Assembly: GCA_021613535.1 (NCBI GenBank)
Contig: CP075494.1
Location: 15,624,001-15,688,000, forward strand
Source of the DNA: Adineta vaga
Taxonomy: Eukaryota > Rotifera
Length of the DNA stretch: 64,000 bases
Direction: 5' to 3'
Below the pieces are notes generated by a model, which ran no database searches, was not told the DNA's origin, and was given only the letters and a program-made list of their open reading frames with translations. Numbering within the stretch: position 1 is the stretch's first letter; each line of letters begins with the position of its first letter. The position numbers were made by a program, and so were the translations under genes. Positions 22,745 to 34,210 of this stretch are shown here, piece after piece.

Positions 22745-23370
22745 GTTCGAGAGAAAACGAATAAAAAAATTTAATGTAACAAAATTTATATGAAGTTAAA
22801 GTCAATCTTTTTTTATAGTCCGTTTTTAGAAATTAATTAGTTAGATTTTACTTTCTTTAAATAAACTTGATGTTATAAATGTCATCGACTTCTTTTCATT
22901 TATCATACGAGAAAATCCCCCTAGGTGACACCTCCCGTTTTTGATTCGTATAGATCTCATTCGATGGAATATATTGAGCTATTAAAATTCCTAAAAGGAT
23001 TTCTCCCCAGTGCTCTTCCTTTAAAAGCTGTGACTCTTTAACTTTTTTCCAGATGTACACCAAAAAACTCAAACCAAGAATATTGGATCTGAAAATAGTT
23101 TCAGTTCAGTTCTTAGGAGCGCTTATTTATTAATTCATCTAGGAAATAATCTTTTCAATTTATATAATTATACAAGTGTGATTTTCTTTTTTGAAAATTA
23201 AATTGAATTTTAAGCCTTATCTCAAAGAGAGAAGTATATTAAAATCTTTTGGAAATTTTACAGGATATACAACTACCATAGATTTATTTTTAGTCATATG
23301 TACGATCTTTAATAAAATCTTGTGTAACATAAAGAAGTGAAGTCAAGCTGTTCAAATAAAGTATCTGTTT
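22745..23370. other. Non-coding gap
   Basis: AT-rich. I see no gene, RNA or clear repeat. Confidence 0.4.
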
Positions 23371-25238
23371 TTATTCATTCGCAAATATATTTCGTGATTT
23401 CATAGAAAATTTAACAAAATCTTGAGAGAAGAAAAGGATTAAGAAGGAAAAAACTATCCAATTCATTTCATTGAAATATACTGATCGTCTAGCGTTACTT
23501 CGTGTTGATGTTTCTAAACTTGTTGTTGTAGAAGTTACAACGGATGTTGTGCTCGAAACAGACGAAGTAGTATTAGTTATCACAGTTGTTGTTGTTGTTG
23601 GGAGAAAAGGATAACATTGTACAAATTCAATATCATCAAAAGCAACGGAGATTGGTACACTTTCTCCTTGACTAACACTGAAAGAAAATTGAACATTGCA
23701 AGCAAATTTAGGCAAAGATACTGTAACTATTTGCCATTCGTGGCTATCATCTAATGACAATGTCCATAATTCTCGACTATAACAATCACTACCATATATA
23801 GAAAGTTTCGTTGCTTTTCGATATTTTGCTGTTGAATTAACAAAATAAGCAAATCGAATACATATACCAAAATTTTGTAGAATTTCTTTCTTAAGAATTA
23901 ATCGACCATAATTACCAAAAGTTGGAGGTGATGATTGATTCCAATAAGCAAATCCACCAGTTGATGAATTACTTGTATGATCCATCAATGGACCTAATTC
24001 TCGATCGGGTACAGTATCACCCGTGAAAACAGTAAAATTGTTCGCAGAATTCATTTGAGCATCATTTTGTAAACTACACATTGTCATATTATCAAAATCG
24101 CAATTAAAGAAAAGCATAAAATGTCGTTGATTGAGACGAGATGTTATATAAATATTGTCAAGTGCAAATGAATGTGGAGTAATATCCATCGTGTCTGCAT
24201 AGAAAAGGATAGAATAATAACCAGCAGGTAGATTAATAATACCCTAAATCCTGAAAAGAAAAGATTATTTTCAATTAATCTAAACAATTAATAAAGAATA
24301 TTTACCATTTATTTTGTGTATATCTAAAATAGAACGAAATGATAAGATTTTACAGTAATAAAAATATGAATTATTCCTTACAAATATGGTTCATTCGATT
24401 TTAGTGGCCATAATTGTTGTACTAAATCATATTCACCTGATATCCATGCATATACTTTCAAATTTCCTGAATAAGATCTTCCATAACCATAATATTAAAA
24501 ATTTAAACAATATGTTTGATCAGCAGATAGATTAAACATCCTGCGTAAACCAACATTTCCAACTTCAGTCAGTTGAGAATTCGGTAACCATATATAATGT
24601 CCTGTTTGATTTAAAAATGTATAATCAATTGATGGAGTGTCATCGCTTATATTTGAATCGCATGATTTGCTTGAATTACTGACCATTGATAAGGATAATA
24701 AGGTAAGGAGAGAAATTCATCTTTACAATTCGATTCAAAATCACAAGTGAAGAGAGTTGTACTCGGTGACGGATGTGGTTGATTACAATAATCAACAGAT
24801 AAATCATCAATCGAATAGCAATTTTTATTTGTTCATTAGGAAGTGTTAAATTAACTAAAGTCCAATCATTTAATGTTGGATCTTTACCAGGAATTGATGC
24901 TACAATACGTGTTAATTGTTCATCATAATCTTCTAGAAGTTGAATATTAAATGGAAAATTAAGTTCAGTTGTAAAATACCATATTCGAAAACAGTTCGTT
25001 CGATTTATTGACGGTTGAATCCATTCTTTTGTTTTTAATTCAGATATTTGAAAATGTGATCCATTTTGATGATTGAAATACAGATAATGACGAGAACTTG
25101 TATTATATAATGTATGATCATGATCAATAGGTTGAGGATGTAAACCATCAGTTATAACCCAATTACGATCAATATCAAAATCATGACATGATGTTTCAAA
25201 ATTACGTAGAAAAATTGCTGCTTGAATAATTAAACCTT
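23371..25238 (-). pseudogene. Multi-MAM-domain cell-surface protein, damaged 5' part
   Basis: Minus-strand remains of a protein with repeated MAM domains, an extracellular adhesion module. The 3' exon (23371 to about 24260) is intact: YYSILFYADTM, then DNIYITSRL, CDFDNMTMCSLQND, WNQSSPPTFGNYGRLIL, VAFDDIEFVQCYPF, a threonine-rich stalk, and a C-terminal hydrophobic helix (IVFSFLILFFS) that may anchor it. The upstream MAM unit (about 24400-25238) includes CHDFDIDRNWVIT, IDDLSVDYCNQPHP and CDFESNCKDEF. It is broken by one apparent 1-nt shift near 24825, another near 24660 and a TAA at about 24496-24498. Either this is a pseudogene or the 3' part is expressed alone. Sequencing error at the shifts is possible but would not explain the stop. 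Confidence 0.65.
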
Positions 25239-25346
25239 GAACGAAGAAGATAAGTGTTAAGAATAACTAAAAGGTATTTACGTGTATCATCAAGTGGCGT
25301 CATCTAATACACCTGTTATGAATTGGTATAATCAACTAGTCATTCA

Positions 25347-26012
25347 ATGCTTTTCGTTGATCATTTATTTGAAATATCTGTCAAAGAAATGTTATCTAAT
25401 ATTTATCGTCAACATAATGAACGTGTGATAATTTTAAAACAAAAACAAGGTTAATTTTATTTGAATGAAATTAGATTTTAACATTTTCTTTTGCTTATAG
25501 AAAAGAAGAAAAAAGATTTATTAATTTCAGCTGATCGATTAACACGTTTGGTACTTGATGAACTTAATAATGAGTAGAAATTTCAAAGAAATATTTTCCT
25601 TTCAAAAACTTTGTCTGCTTAAAAGTATTTCAGAATGTTATAAAAATCAAAAACGAATCGATCAAGCATGTAAACAATTAACTACACAATCAAATTTACT
25701 TACTAAACAATCACAAGCATGGATAACTCTCGTCGGACAATTTACTGATGCACTTAAAGTTAATATTCTGCTCAAATAATTCCTCAAAACTAAATCTTTT
25801 CTTTATCCACAGGAATTAGGTGATGTTGAAAATTATTCGAAAATAATCGAACGAGAATGTTCAATTATTACCAACACGTTGACTACAGTTCATCAAGATA
25901 TGATGAAAAGTAAAGAGTAGAAATTTTTATTTGAAAAATTCGCTTGTTTTCAATGAAATTAGGTCGTCAATCAACGACAAATGCTCAAGATTCGATAAAT
26001 CCAATTGAATAA
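25347..26012 (+). CDS. BLOC1S1: BLOC1S1 / GCN5L1-like subunit of BLOC-1 and BORC
   Basis: Small coiled-coil protein of the BLOC-1/BORC complexes, which act in lysosome-related organelle biogenesis and positioning. Exons: 25347-25449, 25501-25573, 25634-25758, 25813-25909, 25963-26012. Family text is clear: MLSNIYRQHNERVIILKQKQ, then RLTRLVLDELN, CYKNQKRIDQACKQLTTQS, QAWITLVGQFTDALKELGD and VENYSKIIERECSIITNTL. The length is close to the usual 125-150. One oddity: joining exon 2 (GT after 25573) to exon 3 (AG before 25634) is off by one base. Either a non-standard site is used or there is a lesion or sequencing error. The other junctions keep frame. Confidence 0.8.
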
Positions 26013-26104
26013 TTTTTAGTTTTTCTATGATTTTTATTTTTTGATTAAAAATTCACGTTTTGATTATCAATGTGTGAACATATTTATGCAGAAAAATATT
26101 TTAG

Positions 26105-27270
26105 ATGAATAATCGACGACGTCATGGTGAAATTCGTTTACTTGAAAAACAAATACGCCCTGAAGTAATCGAACGTTGTTTACAATTTGTTGATATTGTT
26201 ATTCATCAAATAATTTATCAAGAAAAAATTTATCCTTCAAGTTTGTTATTTTTTATTTTCAAAGAATGATCGAAGAAGAATTTCTTTAGATTTATTTGTT
26301 CCTCGTCAAATGTATCGTTCACTTGTTTATCAATGTATTGATAAAGATATTTCATCTTATATTACATTATGTGTGGCATCGTTACGAGATTTATTTACTC
26401 AACAATTATCTGATATGATTTCAATAAATATCATTCGAAATTGTCAAATTTCAATTATTCTTCGAAGATATCTTATTGAATTACATACAATTCATGATCC
26501 ATGTCTTCGTGCGATTTATGATAATACTAAACAATTAATTAATCAATTAGATCAAATCTTTGCACAATGTATTCAAACAATTAAACAAATTCAACCACTA
26601 GATAGTTCGAATTTTACTAAAGGATGGACATTTCAATTGAGGTATATTGAAATATTATAAAATCATATATTTTTCCCTCTTAGTTATACTATTGAGCATG
26701 TTAATTTCTTTCGAATCTTCTATTTAGATCATGTCCTGATGGAAAGAATAACAAAGGCATATCAATTAGTGAAGTTCTTCGAACAAAACCGATTTATAAA
26801 GAATTTATTTTAATGAATCAACAATCAAATTTATTATCCAATGGTAAACAAACGAAAATTTCATCGATTAAGTCTTTACATAGTGAACGACTAAAATTAC
26901 AATTTATGTGTGAAGATGATAAATATGAACAAGATAAATTTCAACAATGGAATCAATTCGTAACCAAAGATCAGCAACAATCAGATTCAGATACCGATGA
27001 ACTCGAGGTAAATTGATTAAGAATATTAAATTTGATTTCTTGTTTTTCTTTTTATTTCTAAAGGAAAGTTCGGAAGAACAAGAAATAAATAAACCAATCA
27101 ATCTTGATTCAGATTCATTAGTTGATCGTTATCATTCAACACAGAAAATTAAACGAGATAATCTCGATGTACGTCAATATTCATCGGATGAAGATGATCG
27201 TCCTCCATCACCTTATTCTCCTGATCCTATTTGGCAAGATCAAGACGATGAAGATCAAGAAGATTTATAA
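26105..27270 (+). CDS. REV7/MAD2L2-like HORMA-domain protein with long acidic tail
   Basis: Four exons (26105-26240, 26290-26641, 26728-27007, 27064-27270) join in frame to 324 residues. The N-terminal part follows REV7/MAD2L2: ERCLQFVDIVIHQIIYQEKI, then YPSNLFVPRQMYRSLVYQCI and ITLCVASLRDLF. The human text has [21 protein letters not shown] at the same point. REV7 is the HORMA adaptor of DNA polymerase zeta and of shieldin in double-strand-break repair. The remainder of the HORMA fold is poorly conserved, so the assignment is tentative. The last 100 residues are acidic and serine-rich (SDSDTDELE; YSSDEDDRPPSPYSPDP), absent from vertebrate REV7. Exon 3 was copied and fused to the neighbouring methyltransferase at 33.4-34.2 kb. 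Confidence 0.6.
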
Positions 27271-27395
27271 TTATTAATTTATCCTTATTGTTTTTTTCTT
27301 CTTCTAAACTATCGATGTGAATAAAACTAATATTTTCATACATTATTTCAATTCGAATAATATTCAATTTCATTAAGTTTTTAGACTCGATAGTC

Positions 27396-28166
27396 ATGTC
27401 AAATTTCTATGATGAATTAAGTCCATTTTATCATGTGATCTTTGAAGATTGGAATAAATCTGTAGATCGACAAGGTCTTCAATTAACAAACATTATTCGA
27501 TCTCATTGGCCAGAATATCGAAGTATTTTAGATGTTTCTTGTGGAATAGGTACACAAGCAATTGGACTATCAAAACAAGGATATCATGTCACTGCTTCTG
27601 ATCTTTCAACAAAAGAAATCGAACGAGCAAAACAAGAAGCTCAACAACATGATCAAACAGATATTTTATTTTCTGTTTGTGATATGAGAACAGCTTTTAC
27701 TTATCATGGTGGAAATTTTGATATTGTTATTTCATGTGATAATTCAATACCTCATCTACTTACTGATGATGATATTTTAATTACTTTAAAACAAATGTTT
27801 TCGTGTTTACGACCAGGTGGCGGATGTTTGATTACAATACGTGATTATGATCAAGAACAACGTGGTGGAAAAAATCTTGTTAAACCTTATGGAAAAGCTA
27901 AAATTGAAAATGGAAAAAGATATGTTGCTTTACAAGTATGGGATTTCGATGAACAAGATGATCAATATTACGATTTTACTTTATATGTTATTGAAGAAGA
28001 TCTTAATTCAAAAGATATTCAAACACATGCTATGCATTCACGTTATTATGCTATAAAATCAGAAAAATTAATGAAATTAATGAATGATGCTGGATTCGAG
28101 AATGTTGTTCGATTAAATGAAGTTTTTTATCAACCAGTATTTATCGGTACTCGACCAGACACTTAA
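27396..28166 (+). CDS. Class I SAM-dependent methyltransferase
   Basis: Intronless 256-residue enzyme. The N-terminus MSNFYDELSPFYHVIFEDW and following RQGLQLTNII are typical of small bacterial-type methyltransferases of the glycine/sarcosine N-methyltransferase neighbourhood. Motif I, binding S-adenosylmethionine, is ILDVSCGIGTQAIGL. The acidic end of strand 2 is TASDLS, motif II-like FDIVISCDNSIPHL, and motif III is LRPGGGCLITIRDYD. The substrate is unknown. The coding start lies 126 bp after the REV7-like stop on the same strand. Absence of introns next to an intron-rich gene and the bacterial pattern suggest transfer, as inference. A 5'-truncated copy is fused to REV7-like sequence at 33410-34210. 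Confidence 0.85.
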   Translation: MSNFYDELSPFYHVIFEDWNKSVDRQGLQLTNIIRSHWPEYRSILDVSCGIGTQAIGLSKQGYHVTASDLSTKEIERAKQEAQQHDQTDILFSVCDMRTAFTYHGGNFDIVISCDNSIPHLLTDDDILITLKQMFSCLRPGGGCLITIRDYDQEQRGGKNLVKPYGKAKIENGKRYVALQVWDFDEQDDQYYDFTLYVIEEDLNSKDIQTHAMHSRYYAIKSEKLMKLMNDAGFENVVRLNEVFYQPVFIGTRPDT

Positions 28167-28566
28167 ATCTTTTTATTAATATGTGTATTTTCATTTTGGC
28201 GAAGTTATCGTTTAACTCGACATAATAAGTAGGACGGTTCGAAGATGAATTGAATAAATTTTTATTGCATTCGAATATAAAATCAAGTAAAGAATCATAT
28301 CGATTATTATAAACACATTTTATCATTGTTTAAAAATTGTTCGACATAATTCTCATGAGTTCGAACAAGATCGAGTCCAATAAGATGAGAATATTCTATG
28401 ATTGTCCATTAAGACGAACAACGGAACGAATATTAAATATAAATTTATTCAATTGTGACATATGATTGATAATATTCTTTTCTAAATCTTTCACCATCAA
28501 TTGAGTGGTATCACATATCCCTCAGATCGAGGATGCACCCTCATCTCTTTCAGGATACGCGCTGAT
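28167..28566. other. Gap; part duplicated at 34211-34354
   Basis: The first 140 bases are nearly identical to 34211-34354. On the minus strand, stretches at 28170-28470 read like protein with stops (DSLLDFIFECNKNLF; NILILLDSILFELM), perhaps a gene relic that I cannot name. Confidence 0.35.
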
Positions 28567-28773
28567 CTACGGCGGAAGATGCAGCATTTTGTGCGGGATA
28601 TGTGGCACTGCTGAATAAAACGCACATGAACTTTGTCGAAAGGTTCTAAGGCTGAGAAAGACAACTATATTGAGAAACCCATCAACAACATCAACGATCA
28701 AGATCAATGTGCCTACATAAATTTTTATTTGTTTTCCAGCAAAAACGAAGGATAAAATAATTGTTGCAAACAT
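28567..28773 (-). pseudogene. GPCR 5' fragment (first helix only)
   Basis: A 68-codon frame resembles the N-terminus of bdelloid-type rhodopsin GPCRs: a hydrophobic helix 1, then LNIVVFLSLRTFRQSSCAF, the usual helix1-loop-helix2 text. The conserved GN pair is replaced by DG, and nothing of helices 2-7 follows. A second copy with the same truncation is at 34455-34637. I call both relics. Confidence 0.55.
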
Positions 28774-28878
28774 TTTAGCTTCTAACTTTCACTCCTCACA
28801 ATGTTAAATTTTGATAGAATGTACTTTTTTCTTTAGATTTTATTAATTTAATTATCTCTATAAATAAAAGACTTTTTC

Positions 28879-29119
28879 ATCGGTGTGAAGCTAACAACAC
28901 GAAGCTAGCACAAAAATCTAAGATTTAGCTAAACATTTTTCTAAAAATGAATTCCCGTCTATAAAAAAATGAGTCCGATCGTTTTCCCATGAATAAAAGT
29001 ATCGCCATTTGATTCAGAATTAAGTTCTGAATCGAACAGACTCATTTTTATGGACGGAGATTCTTTGTCAGAAAAATTTTTACCTAAATTTTAGTTTTTC
29101 TTGCAGGCTTCACACCGAT
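28879..29119. mobile_element. MITE-like inverted-repeat element
   Basis: About 241 bp. It begins atcggtgtgaagct and ends ggcttcacaccgat. A second inner inverted pair follows (ccgtctataaaaaaatgagtc against gactcatttttatggacgg). No coding capacity, no clear target duplication. Confidence 0.6.
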
Positions 29120-29417
29120 TTCTATTTCACATAGAATAACAAGACGCTTCTTCTTTTGTGTATATGACACATTCAGAGATATATCTTATCTGCATGACTG
29201 GCGCACAACTTAAAAATTATACTTTCTTTCTCTTATAATTATGAAACTTATGTCATTTTGTTTTCTTTCATAATGATTTCGTCTTCTCCGATTTAGGTTT
29301 ACATAGTTTCCATCTATATTTTGAATAATCATTAGAAAATACAAGCTTTACTAATACTTTCATTATTCAGATCTAAGTTATCATTGTGCGTTGGTTCCTT
29401 CTATAAGATAGGTTAAG

Positions 29418-29577
29418 ATGAGTTCTTGTACAGAATGGAACGTAATGGGCATTATTGTAGCAGGTGTCGGACGAACACGTAACAAGTCGAATTATTTAAT
29501 TATGCCAGAGCGATATTTTATTCAAAAACAAATAAATACATTTTATATAGCTGATACCGATCATAATCGTATTCAAA
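29418..29577 (+). pseudogene. NHL-repeat protein fragment
   Basis: One and a half NHL repeats are readable: CTEWNVMGIIVAGVGRTRNK, then MPERYFIQKQ and FYIADTDHNRIQMFSL. The Y-x-A-D-T-x-H-N-R-I-Q-x-F core is typical of beta-propeller NHL repeats. The reading degenerates right after this and no further blades or signal sequence are visible. Confidence 0.5.
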
Positions 29578-29654
29578 TGTTTTCACTCAATAAATTATAC
29601 AGAAAAACGCGTTTCTATGCTAAATCAAAAAGATTTCTATGTGAGAATTCATTT

Positions 29655-29760
29655 TTATAGCTCGGATCACGATATTTGTCATTCCTTACCCGTTGAACTC
29701 CTACCATATTCTTTCTTCTCTATTAATGAAATGTGTAATCCTCATTCGACTTAACATGAA
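29655..29760. repeat. Dispersed repeat copy
   Basis: Shares the pattern gtcattcctta ... ttctttcttct ... aatgtgtaatcctcattcgactt with 19680-19770 (same strand) and 5754-5850 (inverted). No coding frame is conserved. Confidence 0.45.
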
Positions 29761-30811
29761 TCATCACATATATGTAGGAATCTGAAACCAAATGAGTCTA
29801 GTAACATGAGTTGAAAGATCGCTTCAGACAGAACTAGAAGAATGTTACTTGAATATATTTTACTATTATTAATTATCATCTTGTTATAATATTAAAGAAT
29901 TTATGTGTTTACGGTGTGAATAAATAAGAATTTGTTTTCACTTTTAAATGAAGAATTTATTCAAAGCAAATCTTTTCAAACTAATCAAATTAACATCATG
30001 TTGTCCTATTTTTCGTTTATTGAAGGCGGCATATAGAAAGACTAATAAGAAATGTACTACTTTGTCCAATCCATCAGTAGCCTAGAGTTTTCAAATTCCA
30101 ATTTTAATTAGTTTATACTAGTTGTTTGCTGCTCTCTTCAATGTATTCAATGACCAGATGTGCACATCGAACATTACATTGTGATAACCAATTCGATAAT
30201 TATTCCTTTTCATATACGGAACAACTACAACAATCGTATGAAAACGTGATGAAGAATTACAATTCAATTTTATCTTCTCCCTTCTGTTACAATCTTTAGT
30301 TTCATTAACAGTAATTAAAAGTTTTTATCATGAAAAAAGATAATTTTTCCCGTTTATACTTTATGATTATAATAAATTAAGTTTTCTTATAAAATGGAAA
30401 TGATCGAATAAAGTGAATGGAAAGATAAATAGATGACATAATAACGAGAAGGATTATTTTACTATGCTACTTCTCTTTTGGACTTTTACTAACGACCTCT
30501 ATATTAGTATAAAAGTTATTATACACAAATAGATACGAATGATATGTATCGAATTGTTGAAAGCAAATGAAATTTGAGACGAAATAGAATAGTAAAATTA
30601 ACCTGAATCGAATCTTTTTCTATCTGAAATGAAATACATATGTTATGATCAAAAATGAAAATGGTTCTTATAATTGAAATTTAACAAAATTAGTTTCTTT
30701 GATTAATTATTCTCACTTTGTTTAAGAAGAAAAATTCGAAAATAATTAAGTTTCTTACTAATCATTGGTCAAATAAAATCAATGAAAAGATAACTTGATT
30801 TATTGTTTTAG
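29761..30811. other. Upstream region of second DYW gene
   Basis: No gene supported. Much of it matches, inverted, the sequence upstream of the first DYW gene (for example the gacttttactaacgacctct block at 30481-30501 against about 5338-5358). Confidence 0.45.
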
Positions 30812-33179
30812 ATGTTCACCACCTTCAGTATTATCTCTCATCATACAAAATCAAAATACATCAATCTTTTACGTACAATAATCAGTTCAAAACAGATAAA
30901 TATAGACATTGAAATGAAGAAACTAAATGATAGAAAAGAATTCGTTAAAGCACTTGATCTATTTGATAAACATAAACAACAAACAATTCTAACAGATAGA
31001 ATTATTGTTCAAGCATTTAAAGCTTGTACTCAGTTAGGCTATCTCGAGCGTGGTCAAATCATTCATAAAAATCTCTCAGATAGTTCACTGAACAACAGTT
31101 ACATTCAAACATCACTTATTAATTTTTATAGTAAGTCAATATCTTCTAACGACATGGAAATGATTCTTTGTCACTTCCAGTGCAATGTGGTCGAGTAAAC
31201 GATGCTCAACGTGTTTTTGATTCATCGGTTAAAAGAACATCAATCCATTACGGTTCAATGATGAAAGGTAAACTGATTGATGCGTTCGATTATATTAAGA
31301 ATTTCTTCTTATCTAGGTTTCATAAAAAATAATATGGCTGACAAAGCAATTGAACTCTTTTCAAAAATAACTCATCCAGATGAAATCCAGCTATGTCTCT
31401 TATTCAACAGTTGTGCTCAGCTTCGAACAAAACAAGCATTCGATTTTGGTAAGAAAGTTTGGTCAGAAATGTCATCGATTCATCATAAAAATGAATATAT
31501 TCTCACTTCTACCTTCGATATGTTTGTTAAATGTGGTGATTTGGAAAAGGCGAAGAATGTATTCATTAAAATTAAACGCGTTGTAATGGATTATGGACAA
31601 ATGATGACATGTTACAATGAACATAGTATGCATATGAAAACTATTGATCTCTATGAGAAAACGAAAGATGAAGGTATTCAAGCAAATGCAATCATTTTTC
31701 TTCTTCTTATTGATGCTTGTGGTCAACTTGGAATTGAATCACGTTGTCGATCGATAGTCAATCAAATTCCATCTAGAATGTTAAATGATTTGAAACTTCA
31801 AAATGCTCTAGTTCACATGTGGGTGAGTAATATTCAAATAAATTTACATTTATTTATCTATTGATCGATCTCTTTTTGTTCCCAACATAAAGGGCAAAGT
31901 AGGATGCGTGGATGAAGCTAAAAAGGTCTTTGAACAAATTGATCAGCCGGATGCAGTAACATATAGTTCTATGAGTAAGTTGGTATTTTACTTTGTATGG
32001 TATGTTTTATTAATTGACGAGAATAGTTAATGCATATGGTTTGAATGGAATGGGCCATGATGCAATTGAACTTTATTACCGAATGCCATCAAAAATGATC
32101 AATGAAAAAACTTATCCTTGTATTTTGAATGCATGTTCACATGCAGGACTTGTTCATGAAGCTCGGACAATTTTCTCAACAATTCAAATGAAAAATAAAT
32201 GGATATATACAAGCATGGTTTGTATATGGATTTCATGTTATTAAACAAAGAACTATGAATGGGTTTATTTAGATTGATTGTTTAAGTCGATCATTTTTGT
32301 TCGATGAAGCAAAACAATTGATTGAAGAATATGAACGTCAACAATCTCCTTGTCTTCCGATGTATAGTAAGTGTTGAGTATTGATCTTTTGCGAATCTGT
32401 TCGAAAACAGCTTGTTCTTTCTTAGCGTCATTGTTATCAGGTGCTCGAAATCGACATGATGCATATCTGGCAAGACAAACAGTTCATCGAATACGGGAAT
32501 TATTTCAAAGTGCTGACGAATCATTGGTACCTACTTCGATACTCTTTACTAATACTCTTGCATCAGCAGGAGAACTAGAAGAAGCATCACAAATCAGATG
32601 GAATATGAGTCAATTAGGTGCAAGAAAACAGATTGGTCTGTCTTGGACAGAAGTCAACAGTGAAATTGTGGTAAACAAGAATGGTTCTGCTTTTTATTGT
32701 ATTTGAATGTATGATTGAATTTTTTAGGTATTTCGTGTTCAAGATCGATCTCATCCACGGACACGTGAGATATATGATGAACTTGATCGACTAGAAAAGG
32801 AACTTATTGAACATGGTCATAAGTTTGATCCAAGTTGGATAACACGTCCTTTGATAGCTGATGAGACTGTTGAATCGGTTCTAAATAGTCACAGTGAACG
32901 GTTGGCACTTGCATATAATTTCATTCAACGACCAATTCCATCAAGAATTCAAATAGTCAAGAACCTTCGTATTTGTGGTGACTGTCGTAAGTTAATCTTT
33001 TGCCATCTCCTCAGATTATTCCATCGAGAAATTATGTTTCTGTATATGACTGTCTTTGTTTAACAGATGGTGCAATCAAACTGATTAGTCAAATTCGTGG
33101 ATGTACTATTATTGTTCGTGATGCAAATCGTGTTCATCATTTTTCTGATGGAAAATGTTCATGCAATGATCATTTTTAA
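30812..33179 (+). CDS. DYW-type PPR protein, unexpanded copy
   Basis: Nine exons (30812-31130, 31181-31267, 31317-31822, 31893-31974, 32027-32217, 32273-32366, 32426-32670, 32728-32986, 33067-33179) join in frame to 631 residues. It has the same exon lengths as the minus-strand gene at 1232-5026 except that it lacks two 594-bp module copies, so it shows the ancestral-like layout. The N-terminus is basic (MFTTFSIISHHTKSKY), consistent with mitochondrial import. PPR text includes [20 protein letters not shown] and [20 protein letters not shown]. The E-like segment has [19 protein letters not shown]. The DYW deaminase set is complete: [15 protein letters not shown] then [24 protein letters not shown]. 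No stops, frameshifts or lost splice sites are seen. RNA editing by such proteins is known in plants; the animal target is unknown. Confidence 0.9.
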
Positions 33180-33409
33180 TAAAATTATTTTCTTGAAATT
33201 ATCTTGTTTTAATTATTCCAACTTGGTTCTGATGGTTTCTTGAAACTTGTATTTGTTATTTTCTTTCAGCATAAGAGAATAAATGCACATATTATATCTC
33301 AATAAATGATCAAAGATTTTGTCTACTCATTAACGATTATGAAAAGTTTTATTCTCTCTACTGAAAGGAGAGTAATGCGTCGAGCAGATATTACGAGAAA
33401 AACAAGTTG

Positions 33410-34210
33410 ATGTTCGTTCATTCATTCTTTAATTTATTTAGATCATGTCCTGATGGAAAGAATAACAAAGGCATATCAATTAGTGAAGTTCTTCGAACAA
33501 AACCGATTTATAAAGAATTTATTTTAATGAATCAACAATCAAATTTATTATCCAATGGTAAACAAACGAAAATTTCATCGATTAAGTCTTTACATAGTGA
33601 ACGACTAAAATTACAATTTATGTGTGAAGATGATAAATATGAACAAGATAAATTTCAACAATGGAATCAATTCGTAACCAAAGATCAACAACATGATCAA
33701 ACAGATATTTTATTTTCTGTTTGTGATATGAGAACAGCTTTTACTTATCATGGTGGAAATTTTGATATTGTTATTTCATGTGATAATTCAATACCTCATC
33801 TACTTACTGATGATGATATTTTAATTACTTTAAAACAAATGTTTTCGTGTTTACGACCAGGTGGCGGATGTTTGATTACAATACGTGATTATGATCAAGA
33901 ACAACGTGGTGGAAAAAATCTTGTTAAACCTTATGGAAAAGCTAAAATTGAAAATGGAAAAAGATATGTTGCTTTACAAGTATGGGATTTCGATGAACAA
34001 GATGATCAATATTACGATTTTACTTTATATGTTATTGAAGAAGATCTTAATTCAAAAGATATTCAAACACATGCTATGCATTCACGTTATTATGCTATAA
34101 AATCAGAAAAATTAATGAAATTAATGAATGATGCTGGATTCGAGAATGTTGTTCGATTAAATGAAGTTTTTTATCAACCAGTATTTATCGGTACTCGACC
34201 AGACACTTAA
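33410..34210 (+). pseudogene. Chimeric duplicate: REV7-like exon 3 fused in frame to truncated methyltransferase
   Basis: From about 33434 the sequence is a near-identical copy of 26721-26970 (REV7-like exon 3 with its acceptor). It then jumps to 27647-28307 (the methyltransferase from the middle onward and its 3' flank). The junction lies near 33680 at a shared TCA. About 670 bp, including REV7 exon 4 and methyltransferase motif I, are missing. The frame stays open for 267 codons, ending in the normal methyltransferase stop, but the SAM-binding glycine motif is gone, so catalysis is unlikely. The upstream ATG (33410) lies in non-homologous sequence. It may be a dead duplicate or a young chimeric gene; the near lack of differences points to a recent event. 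Confidence 0.8.
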
